This document shows, in pieces, positions 44,657-53,039 of a stretch of DNA of 64,000 bases. The notes beneath the pieces were generated by a model, which searched no databases, had not been told where the DNA came from, and saw nothing but the letters and a program-made list of their open reading frames with translations. Location of the stretch: the NCBI RefSeq assembly GCF_002554795.1, contig NZ_PDEQ01000004.1, positions 1 to 64,000 on the forward strand. Reading direction: 5' to 3'. The DNA is from Longibacter salinarum (GTDB taxonomy: Bacteria; Bacteroidota; Rhodothermia; Rhodothermales; Salinibacteraceae). A program made the translations under genes and the position numbers. Position 1 is the first letter of the stretch. Each line of letters starts with the position of its first letter.

Positions 44657-44684
44657 ACGTGGGTCGACTGCGATCTACCCGCAC
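44657..44684. repeat. Hairpin repeat, diverged copy 2
   Basis: GGGTCGAC, TGCG, then ATCTACCC (two mismatches against copy 1), flanked by CGTG/CACG that also pair. It lies 41 bases beyond the rsmA stop codon. Confidence 0.55.
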
Positions 44685-44724
44685 GTGGGCTCCACCGCCT
44701 CGGCATCTAGATTGGCCTGGCGGC

Positions 44725-45525
44725 TTACGAGGGGAGGCTGTCGGTTTTGCCGTGGAGGTAGCGGGCGAGGTCGGCGAAGTCGGCGGGCGAGAGCGCCTCG
44801 GCGCGTTTGCGGCCGATCTCTTCAGGGAGGTCGCGTTCAGTGGTCCAGGCGCTGAGGCTGTTTCGCAGCATTTTGCGGCGCTGGTTGAACGCGTCCTGAA
44901 CGATCGGGCGGACCTCGTCCAGCGTCAGATTAACCGGCCCCGCGTCTGCATCGAACGTCACGTGCAAAACGGCACTCGTGACGTCAGGTTGCGGATAGAA
45001 GACGTGGCGCGAAACGGTGAACGCATAGTGCGGACTCGCAAACAGCTGAAGCAGCACGCTGAGGATCCCGTACGCCTTGGTCCTCGGCTCCGCCACGATC
45101 CGCTCGGCGACTTCCTTCTGCATCGTCAGCACGGCTTCCGCAACGTGCCCGCGCGCCTCCAGCAGGGCGAAAAGGATTTCTGTGGTGAGATAATACGGCG
45201 TGTTGCTGATCACGTGCAGTGGTCGCCCCCGCTCTTCGGCCACGGCCTCCCAATCCACCTCTCGGACATCCTGCTCGCGGACGTCGAGTTCGGGAAGGGT
45301 GCCGCGCAGGACCTCCACCGCACGCTCGTCGACCTCCACGGCCAACAGGTTGTCGTACTTCGCTACGAGACGTTCGGTCAGTGCTCCCGTTCCCGCGCCC
45401 ACCTCGACGACGGCGGCATCGGGCGGTGCCTCCAGCGTATCCACGATCTTCGCGATCATGTTGGGGTCGTGAATGAAGTTCTGCCCCAGGCTCTGCTTGG
45501 GGCGGAAGGGAACGCGGTCGGGCAT
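44725..45525 (-). CDS. rsmA: 16S rRNA adenine-N6 dimethyltransferase RsmA (KsgA)
   Basis: 266 residues. The enzyme dimethylates A1518 and A1519 in the 3' hairpin of 16S rRNA during 30S maturation. SLGQNFIHDPN is the family N-terminus, VVEVGAGTGALTERL binds S-adenosylmethionine, and the catalytic N-[LT]-P-Y motif appears as ISNTPYYLTT. The C-terminal helical domain includes FNQRRKMLRNSL. Length is normal. Confidence 0.95.
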   Translation of the reverse strand: MPDRVPFRPKQSLGQNFIHDPNMIAKIVDTLEAPPDAAVVEVGAGTGALTERLVAKYDNLLAVEVDERAVEVLRGTLPELDVREQDVREVDWEAVAEERGRPLHVISNTPYYLTTEILFALLEARGHVAEAVLTMQKEVAERIVAEPRTKAYGILSVLLQLFASPHYAFTVSRHVFYPQPDVTSAVLHVTFDADAGPVNLTLDEVRPIVQDAFNQRRKMLRNSLSAWTTERDLPEEIGRKRAEALSPADFADLARYLHGKTDSLPS

Positions 45526-45718
45526 GGAAATGAGGTTTCAGGTACGGTAATGCAGAAGGAACCACGTCGAACATGCAGGGCGCGGTTCAAGCGAATGCAC
45601 CCGGCACGATCTTACGCGCTGTGCTCACCAAACGATAGATGATCCACGGACAAACCAAAAGCCGCCCGTGGTCAAGGACGGCTCGGTGAACACGCTGGCA
45701 ATCGAACGGTGTCGACGC

Positions 45719-46825
45719 TTAACGGATGCGCTTGCGCCGGTTTCGGACGTAATCTTCGAACAGATACTCGCCGAGATTGTCGAGGTCGGCGTAGTAGGCC
45801 CGCCCGTGATTGGCTTCCGTCAATTCGCGCACGAAGTTCTGCAGGTAGGGATCACGGGCGATCATAAAGGTTGTGATCGTGATCCCCTCCCGGCGGCACA
45901 TGACGCCTTCGTCGAGGACTTTGTTCACGATCCGGCGATCCAGGCCGAAGGCATTTCGGTACATCTTGCCGTTCTCGAAGTGGCAACTGGGCTTGCCGTC
46001 CGTGATCATGAAGATCTGCTTGTTGCGGTTCTTGCGGCGGTGCAAGATGTCCCGCGCCCGCTGCAGTCCGGCTCGCGTGTTGGTGTAGTACGGCCCGACG
46101 TCGAGATACGGCAGATCCTTGACGCTCACCTCCCAGGCTTCGTTGCCGAACGCGACGACATCCAGCGTGTCTTTCGGGTAACGCGTCATGATGAGCTCCG
46201 CCAGCGCAAGAGCCGTCTTCCGCGCCGGCGTGATGCGGTCTTCGCCGTAGAGCACCATCGAGTGCGACAGGTCGACCATCAGCACGGTGGCCATCGTCGA
46301 CTTGTGATCGGTTTCGTGCACCCGGAAGTCGTCCTCGGCCAGATTCCAGTCGCTTCCAATGCCGGACCGTTTGAACGAGTTGGAGAGCGTGTTCGTGACA
46401 TCCAGACGGTTGACGTCATCGCCGAACTGCCAGCGGCGCGTCTCGGGAAGGCGCTCGTCCCCCTGACCGATGTGCGGCGTACGATGCGCTCCGCGCCCGT
46501 GCTTGCGGAGCTGTGAGAACACTTCTTCGAGCGCCGACTGCCGGATGGTGCGCTCGGTTCGCGCCGTGATCTGCACCGAGCCCGTCTCCTCGTCATCGCG
46601 AAGGTAGCCGCGCTTCTTGAGCTCCTCGATGAAGTCGCCGATACCCTCCTCGTGCCCGTCGGTGAGTCCGTACTGCTCGTCGAGTTGCGTGAGCCAATTC
46701 AGCGCTTCCTGTGCGTCGCCGGCCGTGTGCTGCAGCAGCTTCTTGAAGAGGTCGAACAGCTGATCGAATAGCGGCTGTTCGCTGCCGTGGCGTGCGGGGT
46801 CCCAATCGGTGTAACGGAAACGCAT
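45719..46825 (-). CDS. VWA-domain protein
   Basis: 368 residues. The N-terminal half (1-170) is helical and charged; about 185-350 is a von Willebrand factor A domain whose MIDAS is intact: DLSHSM (DxSxS), a Thr in TNTRAGL and Asp in MITDGKPS. Such cytoplasmic VWA proteins usually work with an AAA+ MoxR-type ATPase as metal-dependent chaperone pairs; none is adjacent here, so a partner must be elsewhere. No signal peptide or membrane helix. Start ATG 46825. Confidence 0.87.
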   Translation of the reverse strand: MRFRYTDWDPARHGSEQPLFDQLFDLFKKLLQHTAGDAQEALNWLTQLDEQYGLTDGHEEGIGDFIEELKKRGYLRDDEETGSVQITARTERTIRQSALEEVFSQLRKHGRGAHRTPHIGQGDERLPETRRWQFGDDVNRLDVTNTLSNSFKRSGIGSDWNLAEDDFRVHETDHKSTMATVLMVDLSHSMVLYGEDRITPARKTALALAELIMTRYPKDTLDVVAFGNEAWEVSVKDLPYLDVGPYYTNTRAGLQRARDILHRRKNRNKQIFMITDGKPSCHFENGKMYRNAFGLDRRIVNKVLDEGVMCRREGITITTFMIARDPYLQNFVRELTEANHGRAYYADLDNLGEYLFEDYVRNRRKRIR

Positions 46826-46992
46826 GGCCGGTGTCTCTCCCCGTGGATCGTGGAATCTGGTGATGACGAATGTACGACCCGGTGTTACCCTTTGTTTTCG
46901 CCGGACATGTTACGCGTTGGCCATGGCCGGGGCACACCGATCATCCGCGGACGTGGGCACGGATCGACGCGGTCGCCCCCTGCGGTCGCTTA

Positions 46993-47043
46993 AATGAACC
47001 CTGAACGTTGAACCCTGAACGTTGAACTCTGAACCCTGAACCA
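46993..47043 (-). repeat. Heptad array GTTCANN downstream of the DUF1684 gene
   Basis: On the minus strand units read GTTCAGG, GTTCAGA, GTTCAAC, GTTCAGG, GTTCAAC, GTTCAGG, GTTCA without gaps, ending one base from the stop codon at 47045. Same unit as the arrays around the ccm insert and near bioY. Confidence 0.88.
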
Positions 47044-47044
47044 T

Positions 47045-47695
47045 CTAAAACAACGGTTTTTGCTCGCCAACCGGCACGTCGAACGCAAGGGCGTTTTCCT
47101 CCGGGGGGATCGGGCACGCGAACCGCGGATTGTACGCGCACGTCGGGTTGTACGCGGTGTTGAAGTCGACGATGACGGAATCGCCGTCCATTTTCTCGAC
47201 GTCGACGTATCGCCCCAGCTTGTACGTCGTCCCGCCGTTCGTCTCATCCGTGAAGGGAATCCACCATTGCCCGCGCTCCTCTCCTTCCGTGACCTCGAAG
47301 ACGGCCAGGGTGTCTCCCCGCTGTGGAAACGGGATTGCCACAGTGCCAACGCGCAACTGGTCGGCGACGCCACCGGTACTCTGGGCCATGCGGACCGTAT
47401 CCGGCGTTGCCGGCCGATCGACCGGACGGACGAAGCGATAGGTGCTGTCGATGTCGTAGTACTGCAGGCCACGGAAGGACTTGCGCTGCTTTGCCGGGAT
47501 GACGCTGCGATCGCCTCGCATCTCCATGTCACGGGAGACGCGCTCCTGCGTGATCCGATCGGCGTAGCTCTTCTCCGACTGCTGATTTCCGCACCCGGCG
47601 AACGCGAGACCGGTACAGAGCAGCAACATCCCAAGAATCCACATCCCGCGCGGCGCAATAGCAGATGCGTTGTTTCGCACCAGAACATCGGCCAT
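47045..47695 (-). CDS. DUF1684 family lipoprotein
   Basis: 216 residues. A lipobox LAFAGC marks the signal; ATG 47695 or the later M18 (47644) could start it, the latter giving a normal signal length. The DUF1684 domain ends with its hallmark: VIVDFNTAYNPTCAYNPRFACPIPPEENALAFDV, of which DFNTAYNPTCAYN and CPIPPEEN are the recognisable parts. The function of the family is unknown. It lies 151 bp after the TPR protein gene on the same strand and is followed immediately by a heptad array. Confidence 0.88.
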   Translation of the reverse strand: MADVLVRNNASAIAPRGMWILGMLLLCTGLAFAGCGNQQSEKSYADRITQERVSRDMEMRGDRSVIPAKQRKSFRGLQYYDIDSTYRFVRPVDRPATPDTVRMAQSTGGVADQLRVGTVAIPFPQRGDTLAVFEVTEGEERGQWWIPFTDETNGGTTYKLGRYVDVEKMDGDSVIVDFNTAYNPTCAYNPRFACPIPPEENALAFDVPVGEQKPLF

Positions 47696-47846
47696 CAGAA
47701 ATTCGACGTTTCGTTCAGGAAAACCATTTTCGTTCCTAACGCATCACGGCCTGCGAGCATCCGCATGCACAGCAATTTCGCGGGACCCATCTGGGAGCGG
47801 ATACACGTCCGCCTGGCTCTAACCGCGAGCCCGCACGTGCCTTCTC

Positions 47847-49079
47847 TCAGTATCCGTACGGATCATCCAGGTACCGCTCGGCCTGATCATGGGCATTTGC
47901 GTAGTCGTCCATGCGCAGGACCATTCGGTATCGGTTCACTGCGAGATCACGCCGCCCCTGTCCATCGTACGCCATGCCCTGATACAGGTAGCCAAGCACC
48001 TTAAACTTTGTGTCGCCCTTGTCGCGGCTCGTCAGCGCCTCAAGTGCTGCAAGATGCTGCAGTGCACCGTCATAGTCGCGACGCACCATCCGCTCGCGGG
48101 CGAGGTAGTACCGCGCCACTTCCGCCATGTGTGCGTTGTAACCCGTTCGGCCTTCCTCGTGGCGCGCAACGACTTCGCTGAAGACCTCTTTCGCCTGCTT
48201 CCATCGGCCCCAGCGAGCCATCACACGGCCGTGCATGTTGTGGAAGTACGGATTGTAATCGTGCCGTTCGCGAAGCTCCTCCGTGTACTGGATCGCCTTC
48301 GAGTAGTCATCCTCGTAGATATAGTAGATTTGCGCGAGGAAGTAGATGGCTTCCGTCTGGATGTAGTACCCATCGGTTGCCGCCTGGCGGATCAGACGAA
48401 TGCCCCGCTCTCGGTCCCCGTCGGGCATCATCCACATCAATGCCTTCGACACCGGGTACTCTTCCGGGATGATGGCTGCGTAGTAGTCGTACATGCCCTT
48501 CCCGAAGACGTAATCGTCGTTCTCAGGATCTTGCTGGGCGACCTCCCGAACGTACCCGATGGCCCGTTTCCCGTCGAGAGTGGCCTTGAACCAGTCGCCC
48601 CGATTGGAGCGAAGCCGACCGCGAAACCCGAGCGCGGCGCCCTTGAAAAAGGTGGCGTCGAAGTTATCGGGATCCTCGTCGAGGATTTCCTCACACCGAT
48701 CGATGGTCTCGTTCATCGCGTTGTAGAACGTCTCGTCGTGCGAGGCGTCCGGAAGGTCGATGAGAATCTTCCACCAGACGTTCAGCCCTTTCAGAAAAGG
48801 ACCCACCGGATGATCCGGATAGCGAGCATCGATCTTGTCGAAGTGCGTTCGAGCCTCGTCAAACTCCATGTTGTACAGAAGCTCGAGGCCCTTCGCGCCA
48901 TGCTCCCGCACAAACGGTGTATCGAGCACGGAGCTCTGCGGGTCCGGCACCGGGTCCTCCACCATCGCCCGCTGCCACACGCTCGCCGTCGCCTGATTCG
49001 CTGGAGCACCAAAGAGGACACCGAGGACGATGGCGACTGCCACGCCTCGCAACCACGTCAAGAGGGAAAAGTCATTCAT
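47847..49079 (-). CDS. Exported tetratricopeptide-repeat protein
   Basis: 410 residues. A signal peptide or anchor (about 8-33) precedes helical repeats from about residue 60 to the end; TPR-like consensus pairs are readable in LLYNMEFDEARTHFDKIDARYPDH, AIYFLAQIYYIYEDDYSKAIQYTEEL (in part), and YQGMAYDGQGRRDLAVNRYRMVL (in part). The middle part (DYYAAIIPEEYPVSKALMWM) is conserved in related Bacteroidota proteins but undescribed. Likely periplasmic scaffold; no function is assigned. Confidence 0.8.
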   Translation of the reverse strand: MNDFSLLTWLRGVAVAIVLGVLFGAPANQATASVWQRAMVEDPVPDPQSSVLDTPFVREHGAKGLELLYNMEFDEARTHFDKIDARYPDHPVGPFLKGLNVWWKILIDLPDASHDETFYNAMNETIDRCEEILDEDPDNFDATFFKGAALGFRGRLRSNRGDWFKATLDGKRAIGYVREVAQQDPENDDYVFGKGMYDYYAAIIPEEYPVSKALMWMMPDGDRERGIRLIRQAATDGYYIQTEAIYFLAQIYYIYEDDYSKAIQYTEELRERHDYNPYFHNMHGRVMARWGRWKQAKEVFSEVVARHEEGRTGYNAHMAEVARYYLARERMVRRDYDGALQHLAALEALTSRDKGDTKFKVLGYLYQGMAYDGQGRRDLAVNRYRMVLRMDDYANAHDQAERYLDDPYGY

Positions 49080-49269
49080 GCAGCATTCCGACCGTGTGTA
49101 GAAACCGTCGTCGATATGGTACCAACCCTAAAATCGGGCTGTTCCTTTGTGAGGGATGAGGTTTGGGGTTCGAGGGACGAGAGGGCGCCAGAGCGAGAGG
49201 GAGCGTGTACGGAAAAATCGATGACATCCGAGAAGGCCGAGACGATCGTTCAAAGCTCTCACGCCCATC

Positions 49270-49318
49270 CCGAACCCTGAACCCTGAACTCTGAACCCTG
49301 AACTCTGAACGTTGAACT
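49270..49318 (-). repeat. Heptad array GTTCANN beyond the bioY terminator
   Basis: On the minus strand units GTTCAAC, GTTCAGA, GTTCAGG, GTTCAGA, GTTCAGG, GTTCAGG follow directly after the terminator T-run. Confidence 0.88.
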
Positions 49319-49358
49319 AAAAAAAAGCGTCCCTCCCCGGTGCAGGAAGAGACGCTTT
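49319..49358 (-). terminator. Intrinsic terminator after bioY
   Basis: On the minus strand stem AAGCGTC with its complement GACGCTT (about 24-base loop containing CTTCCTGC/GGGAGG pairing) is followed by eight Ts. Confidence 0.88.
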
Positions 49359-49382
49359 GAACCGCTCAGAAGTAACGGCGTG

Positions 49383-49988
49383 CTACTTGTCTTTCGTGGT
49401 GAAGAACGACCGCGTGCCTGTGTAGAGGAGGCCAACGCAGAGGATCTTCGCTGTGTCGATCAGAACGAAGCGAAGGTATCCTTTGTCGATCGACTCCATC
49501 CACGTCTCGTGCCCAGCTGCAAAGTGCAACCACACAACGCCGGCGGTGAAGAAAATGGTCGCTCCGGCAAGCATCGAAAGCATCGATCCGGAAAGCGAAT
49601 TCCAGCGCTCGGAGAGGTACCCGATCGCAGCGGCTGCAAGGGGATACGAAAGCAGGTATCCCGCCGACATCAAGCCAAGCAGGTACGAGGGGCCAGCTCC
49701 GTCACCGGCAAACACCGGGAGAAACATGCCAAGCAGCAAATACAGACCCTGCGCGAGCATGCCGTTTCTCCATCCCAGGTACAGGCCGCTCCCGTAGACG
49801 GCAGCCGTCTGGAGAGTAATCGGCACTTCCCAGAGGTACAGGCGGACGCTCGACTCGGCGGCCAGAACCGTCAGCAGGGCAAAGCCGACAACACCGAGCG
49901 CCTGAAGAGCAGCGGACGCGTCATCGGAGCGCAGGCGATCGACAATAGCGGATCGCGAGGAACGAAGCGAGAGTGTGTCTGTGATCAT
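49383..49988 (-). CDS. bioY: Biotin ECF transporter S component BioY
   Basis: 201 residues, six membrane helices. BioY motifs VPITLQTAAVYGSGLYLGWRNGMLAQGLYLLLG (read in part: VPITLQT, GLYLLLGMFLPVFAG), LLGLMSAGYLLSYPLAA are clear. BioY captures biotin and associates with the EcfT/EcfA energising unit, or acts alone in some bacteria; no ecf genes adjoin. The start MITDTLSLRS at 49988 was chosen since the family N-terminus begins there; in-frame residues further upstream look random. Confidence 0.93.
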   Translation of the reverse strand: MITDTLSLRSSRSAIVDRLRSDDASAALQALGVVGFALLTVLAAESSVRLYLWEVPITLQTAAVYGSGLYLGWRNGMLAQGLYLLLGMFLPVFAGDGAGPSYLLGLMSAGYLLSYPLAAAAIGYLSERWNSLSGSMLSMLAGATIFFTAGVVWLHFAAGHETWMESIDKGYLRFVLIDTAKILCVGLLYTGTRSFFTTKDK

Positions 49989-50295
49989 GGGCGCAGTCAG
50001 GATGAGGTCGCGAGCGTCGAATGAACGTCGGAATGGCCGGTCACGGCATTGTCGAACAAAGTCGTTCGCGGGTGAGCCTGCCGCACGGGGAGCCACCGGA
50101 CGTCCACGGTTCATCAACCATGAGGATACTGACAGGCAACAAGAACTTCCAGCCGTCGCACTGCTTGTCGAAATGTTCAACAGAAATCGGACACTCCCGA
50201 ACGCTGTGTCGTCGTACCGGGATTTTGTCGAACTCTGCCCTGCGGCTGCAAGTACAAGCGGCCGTTCTTGATCCCCTCAGCCCTACCGATCGCTC
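49989..50295. other. 307-bp divergent gap between bioY and the ABC ATPase gene
   Basis: No hairpin, repeat or BirA-like operator was recognised; promoters for both genes must be here. Confidence 0.4.
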
Positions 50296-51042
50296 ATGTC
50301 GTCGTCCCCTGCCCCCTCCGCCGCTTCGTCGGACGCGGTGTCTTCGAATTCGGCGCCCTCGCTCGTCACCTTCGACGATGTGGCCAAAACCTACGAGATG
50401 GGATCGGAAACGGTCACAGCGCTAACGGATATTTCTATCACGATTCCGCAGGGTCAGTTTGTCGCGGTCGTCGGCCCGAGCGGCTCCGGTAAATCCACGT
50501 TTCTGCACTTGCTGTCGGCCATGGATCGACCAAGCCGCGGCCGGATCACGGTCGGCGACTGGGACCTTGGCTCCCTCGACCGACAACAGCAGGCCCGCTT
50601 CCGCCGAAGCATGATCGGCATCATCTTCCAGCAGTTTCATCTGGTGCCGACGATGACGGCGCGAGAAAACGTGGCCCTTCCGCTTATCCTGGCCGGCGTT
50701 GCTCCTTCGGACCGACAGGGACGCGCAGCCAACGCGCTCGACATTGTGGGACTCGGTGACCGCATGGATCATCGCCCGGCGGAGCTCTCCGGCGGCGAAC
50801 AGCAGCGCGTGGCCGTCGCCCGGGCGCTCGTCACAGATCCGCCGCTCCTCTTGGCGGATGAACCAACCGGCAACCTCGACTCTGAAACCGGAGAGCAAAT
50901 TATCGACCTGCTTGAACACGTCCACCACGAGCAAGGGCGAACGGTCGTGGTCGTCACCCACCACTTCGACGAAGTTCAGCACGTTACCGAACGCGTTTTG
51001 AAACTCCGCGACGGCCGCATCCTGGCCGACGAAGATTGCTAA
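50296..51042 (+). CDS. ABC transporter ATP-binding protein, LolD/MacB type
   Basis: 248 residues. After a Ser/Ala-rich N-terminus (1-24), Walker [11 protein letters not shown] is at about 60-69, Q-loop FQQFHLVP, signature [15 protein letters not shown], Walker [14 protein letters not shown] and H-loop VVVTHH. The [15 protein letters not shown] and DEPTGNLDS segments are those of the LolD/MacB/FtsE group that powers extrusion of lipoproteins, drugs or peptides without spanning transport. The permease gene of the same class lies at 53040, separated by hisE and hisG, and is the likely partner. Confidence 0.92.
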   Translation: MSSSPAPSAASSDAVSSNSAPSLVTFDDVAKTYEMGSETVTALTDISITIPQGQFVAVVGPSGSGKSTFLHLLSAMDRPSRGRITVGDWDLGSLDRQQQARFRRSMIGIIFQQFHLVPTMTARENVALPLILAGVAPSDRQGRAANALDIVGLGDRMDHRPAELSGGEQQRVAVARALVTDPPLLLADEPTGNLDSETGEQIIDLLEHVHHEQGRTVVVVTHHFDEVQHVTERVLKLRDGRILADEDC

Positions 51043-51512
51043 ATCCGGTGCTTGATGGGAAGGTTTTTTGCGAAACCACGCCCACCCTTCAGGAGGCCGT
51101 AGCATATCGCTCCGTCCCCCGTCGTGCCAGGCCGCCGCTTCCGTGGGGCCGGTGCATCGCCCATATGGCGGCGATCGGCGTGCCTCCACGCCCCACGGCC
51201 CCGTCCGTCCACGAGATCACGGCCGCGCTCGCAGGCTGTTCAGCCCGTAGATGCGTTTCGATCCGGAACGGTCGGCAGGACGCGGACAATTCCACCCTCC
51301 AGCGGGGACCGCCCGTTGTCTATTCCGGCTACGTGGGTTCTCCTCCCCCGTCGTCCTCTGCGAATTCTGAGACAAACGTCCGGTACGCCCTGTGCGAACC
51401 GATCTGTGCCGCCTATTCTGTGTTTAGCGTCGCGAAGCCGAATACCCGGCGACATACGACGTGGTCATCTGCCTCTCCATGTTGTCGCTCGTTTAATCTC
51501 CATCGCTCGCGT
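51043..51512. other. 470-bp gap upstream of hisE, nothing recognised
   Basis: The hisE frame is open upstream through most of it but the encoded residues (Arg/Pro/Ser/Cys-rich) are typical of non-coding GC-rich DNA. No histidine-rich leader peptide, T-box or attenuator was seen. Confidence 0.5.
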
Positions 51513-51776
51513 ATGAAACGATTCGAAGAGCTGTTTGCCGAACTCCAGGAAAAAGTCGACCGACAGGATCCGGAATCCGGCACTGTGAAAGCAGTGAATG
51601 CAGGCTCTCATGCGATCGGCAAGAAAATCCTCGAGGAAGCCGGAGAGGTGTGGATGGCGTCCCAGCACGAAGGACGCCAGCGGACGGCAGAAGAAATCTC
51701 GCAGCTTCTCTATCACGTGCAGTGCATGATGATTGCCTGCGACCTCGACCTGGACGATATCTATAAACACTTGTAG
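51513..51776 (+). CDS. hisE: Phosphoribosyl-ATP pyrophosphatase
   Basis: 87 residues. HisE hydrolyses phosphoribosyl-ATP to phosphoribosyl-AMP, step two of histidine synthesis. The MazG-like fold signature is visible: [19 protein letters not shown] with the metal-binding Glu pair, then [15 protein letters not shown]. Stand-alone HisE of about 90-110 residues is normal where it is not fused to HisI. It is followed 165 bp later by hisG; the rest of the his pathway is not in the window. Confidence 0.92.
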   Translation: MKRFEELFAELQEKVDRQDPESGTVKAVNAGSHAIGKKILEEAGEVWMASQHEGRQRTAEEISQLLYHVQCMMIACDLDLDDIYKHL

Positions 51777-51808
51777 CGAAGCTATAACAATCTGTAGCCT
51801 TGCTACAG
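51774..51808 (+). repeat. Tandem small hairpins between hisE and hisG
   Basis: TGTAGCgaaGCTATA is followed, after AACAATC, by CTGTAGCcttGCTACAG (51792-51808), a perfect 7-bp stem with a 3-base loop. The first overlaps the hisE stop codon. They could be a weak terminator or processing site between the two his genes. Confidence 0.4.
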
Positions 51809-51941
51809 CATTTATAGCCCAGAGAAAAGCCGTTTCAACCTCCAGCCGTAAGCGCCTCAAGCCCGACGGCGCCCGCGGATGCCGGGCTGGCGTCCGCCCG
51901 TTTTGCCCTCTACCTCACGACTCTCTCAACCCCACCCACCT

Positions 51942-52793
51942 ATGCTTCAGATTGCCCTCCCTAACAAAGGAGCCCTCTCCGACGGAGCCGTCACCCTAGC
52001 CGAGGAGGCCGGGTATCATGCGAAGCGCCGTGGCCGGGAATTGTCGGTCCGGGATGCGGACAACGACGTCGAGTTCATCTTCCTCCGCCCCCGCGACATC
52101 GCGACGTACGTCAGCAAGGGCATCGTCGAGCTCGGTGTGACCGGCCTGGACCTGCTCCATGACAGCGGCGCGGACGTCAAGCAGTTGATGCCGCTCAAAT
52201 TCGGAAAGGCCCGGTTCTGCTACGCCGTCCCGAAAGAAGGCGGACTCACGCCCGATACGTTCACCGCCGACACTCGCATCGCGACCTCCTACGACAGCCT
52301 CGTCCGCCAGGACTTGGAGCGTCGCGGCATTGACGCGAAGGTGGTGCACCTCGACGGCGCCGTGGAAATTTCGATCCAGCTTGGCGTTGCTGACGCGATT
52401 GCCGATGTCGTGCAGACCGGCCGCACGATCGATGAGGCAGGACTTACGACGACGGGCGATCCGATCCTGAACACTCAGGCCATCCTGATCGCCCAGAACA
52501 ACGATGTCGCAGCGCTTGAACCGGCACGGCTGTTCGCCGAGCGCATCAAAGGCATTCTTGTAGCGCGCGAGCACATCGTCGTGGAGTACGACCTGCCGAA
52601 GGAGCACTTGGCAAAGGCAAAAGACATCACACCGGGCATCGAGTCTCCCACCGTGTCGCCGCTAAGCAAGGACGGCTGGGTCGCTGTGAAGGCGATGGCC
52701 CGGCAGGGCGACATCAACCGGATCATGGACGAACTGACGGCGATTGGCGCGAAAGGCATTATCGTGACCGACATCCGCACGTGCCGAATCTGA
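51942..52793 (+). CDS. hisG: ATP phosphoribosyltransferase, long form
   Basis: 283 residues, first step of histidine synthesis. MLQIALPNKGALSDGA is the family N-terminus, DIATYVSKGIVELGVTGLDLL and LDGAVEISIQLGVADAIADVVQTG the catalytic signatures; residues about 205-283 are the regulatory ACT-like domain (SPTVSPLSKDGWVAV), so this is the HisZ-independent long form with histidine feedback. ATG 51942 gives the normal N-terminus; 21 residues further upstream in frame are rejected. Confidence 0.95.
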   Translation: MLQIALPNKGALSDGAVTLAEEAGYHAKRRGRELSVRDADNDVEFIFLRPRDIATYVSKGIVELGVTGLDLLHDSGADVKQLMPLKFGKARFCYAVPKEGGLTPDTFTADTRIATSYDSLVRQDLERRGIDAKVVHLDGAVEISIQLGVADAIADVVQTGRTIDEAGLTTTGDPILNTQAILIAQNNDVAALEPARLFAERIKGILVAREHIVVEYDLPKEHLAKAKDITPGIESPTVSPLSKDGWVAVKAMARQGDINRIMDELTAIGAKGIIVTDIRTCRI

Positions 52794-52823
52794 CACTCCC
52801 GACTCGATTCTCGCAATGACGAT

Positions 52824-52867
52824 CGAACCCGACCGGGCATCTCGCCTCCGGTCGGGTTCTCCTTTTG
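52824..52867 (+). terminator. Intrinsic terminator after hisG
   Basis: Stem GAACCCGACC/GGTCGGGTTC with a 16-base loop followed by TCCTTTT, 31 bases after the stop codon. It separates the his genes from the permease gene. Confidence 0.9.
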
Positions 52868-53039
52868 AACCACGTACTGCGTTCTCCACCTCGCCGGCCG
52901 ACTCCTTCCTGGCAAACGGAACGGGAAATTCGAATTTGTCCTGCCGTCTTCGCTCAACCCCGGATGTCCTCGGGCGTGTGTAGACGAGCAGCCGCCTTAC
53001 TGCCTCCGACGATTCATCCTGTACGCCTCCTCCATCTTC

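Larger units (their letters stand above)
49080..49382. other. 303-bp gap between bioY and the TPR gene
   Basis: It contains the heptad array (49270-49318) and the bioY terminator (49319-49358); the remainder shows nothing. Confidence 0.5.

Noticed and set aside
44602-45642. A 346-codon plus-strand frame over rsmA
   Set aside because: Antisense to rsmA, which carries all expected motifs; high GC content keeps the opposite frame free of stops.
45668-46516. A 282-codon plus-strand frame over the VWA gene
   Set aside because: Antisense to a gene with an intact MIDAS; no family resemblance.
47889-49280. A 463-codon plus-strand frame over the TPR gene
   Set aside because: Antisense to a signal-peptide-bearing TPR protein; the translation is His/Val/Arg-rich noise.
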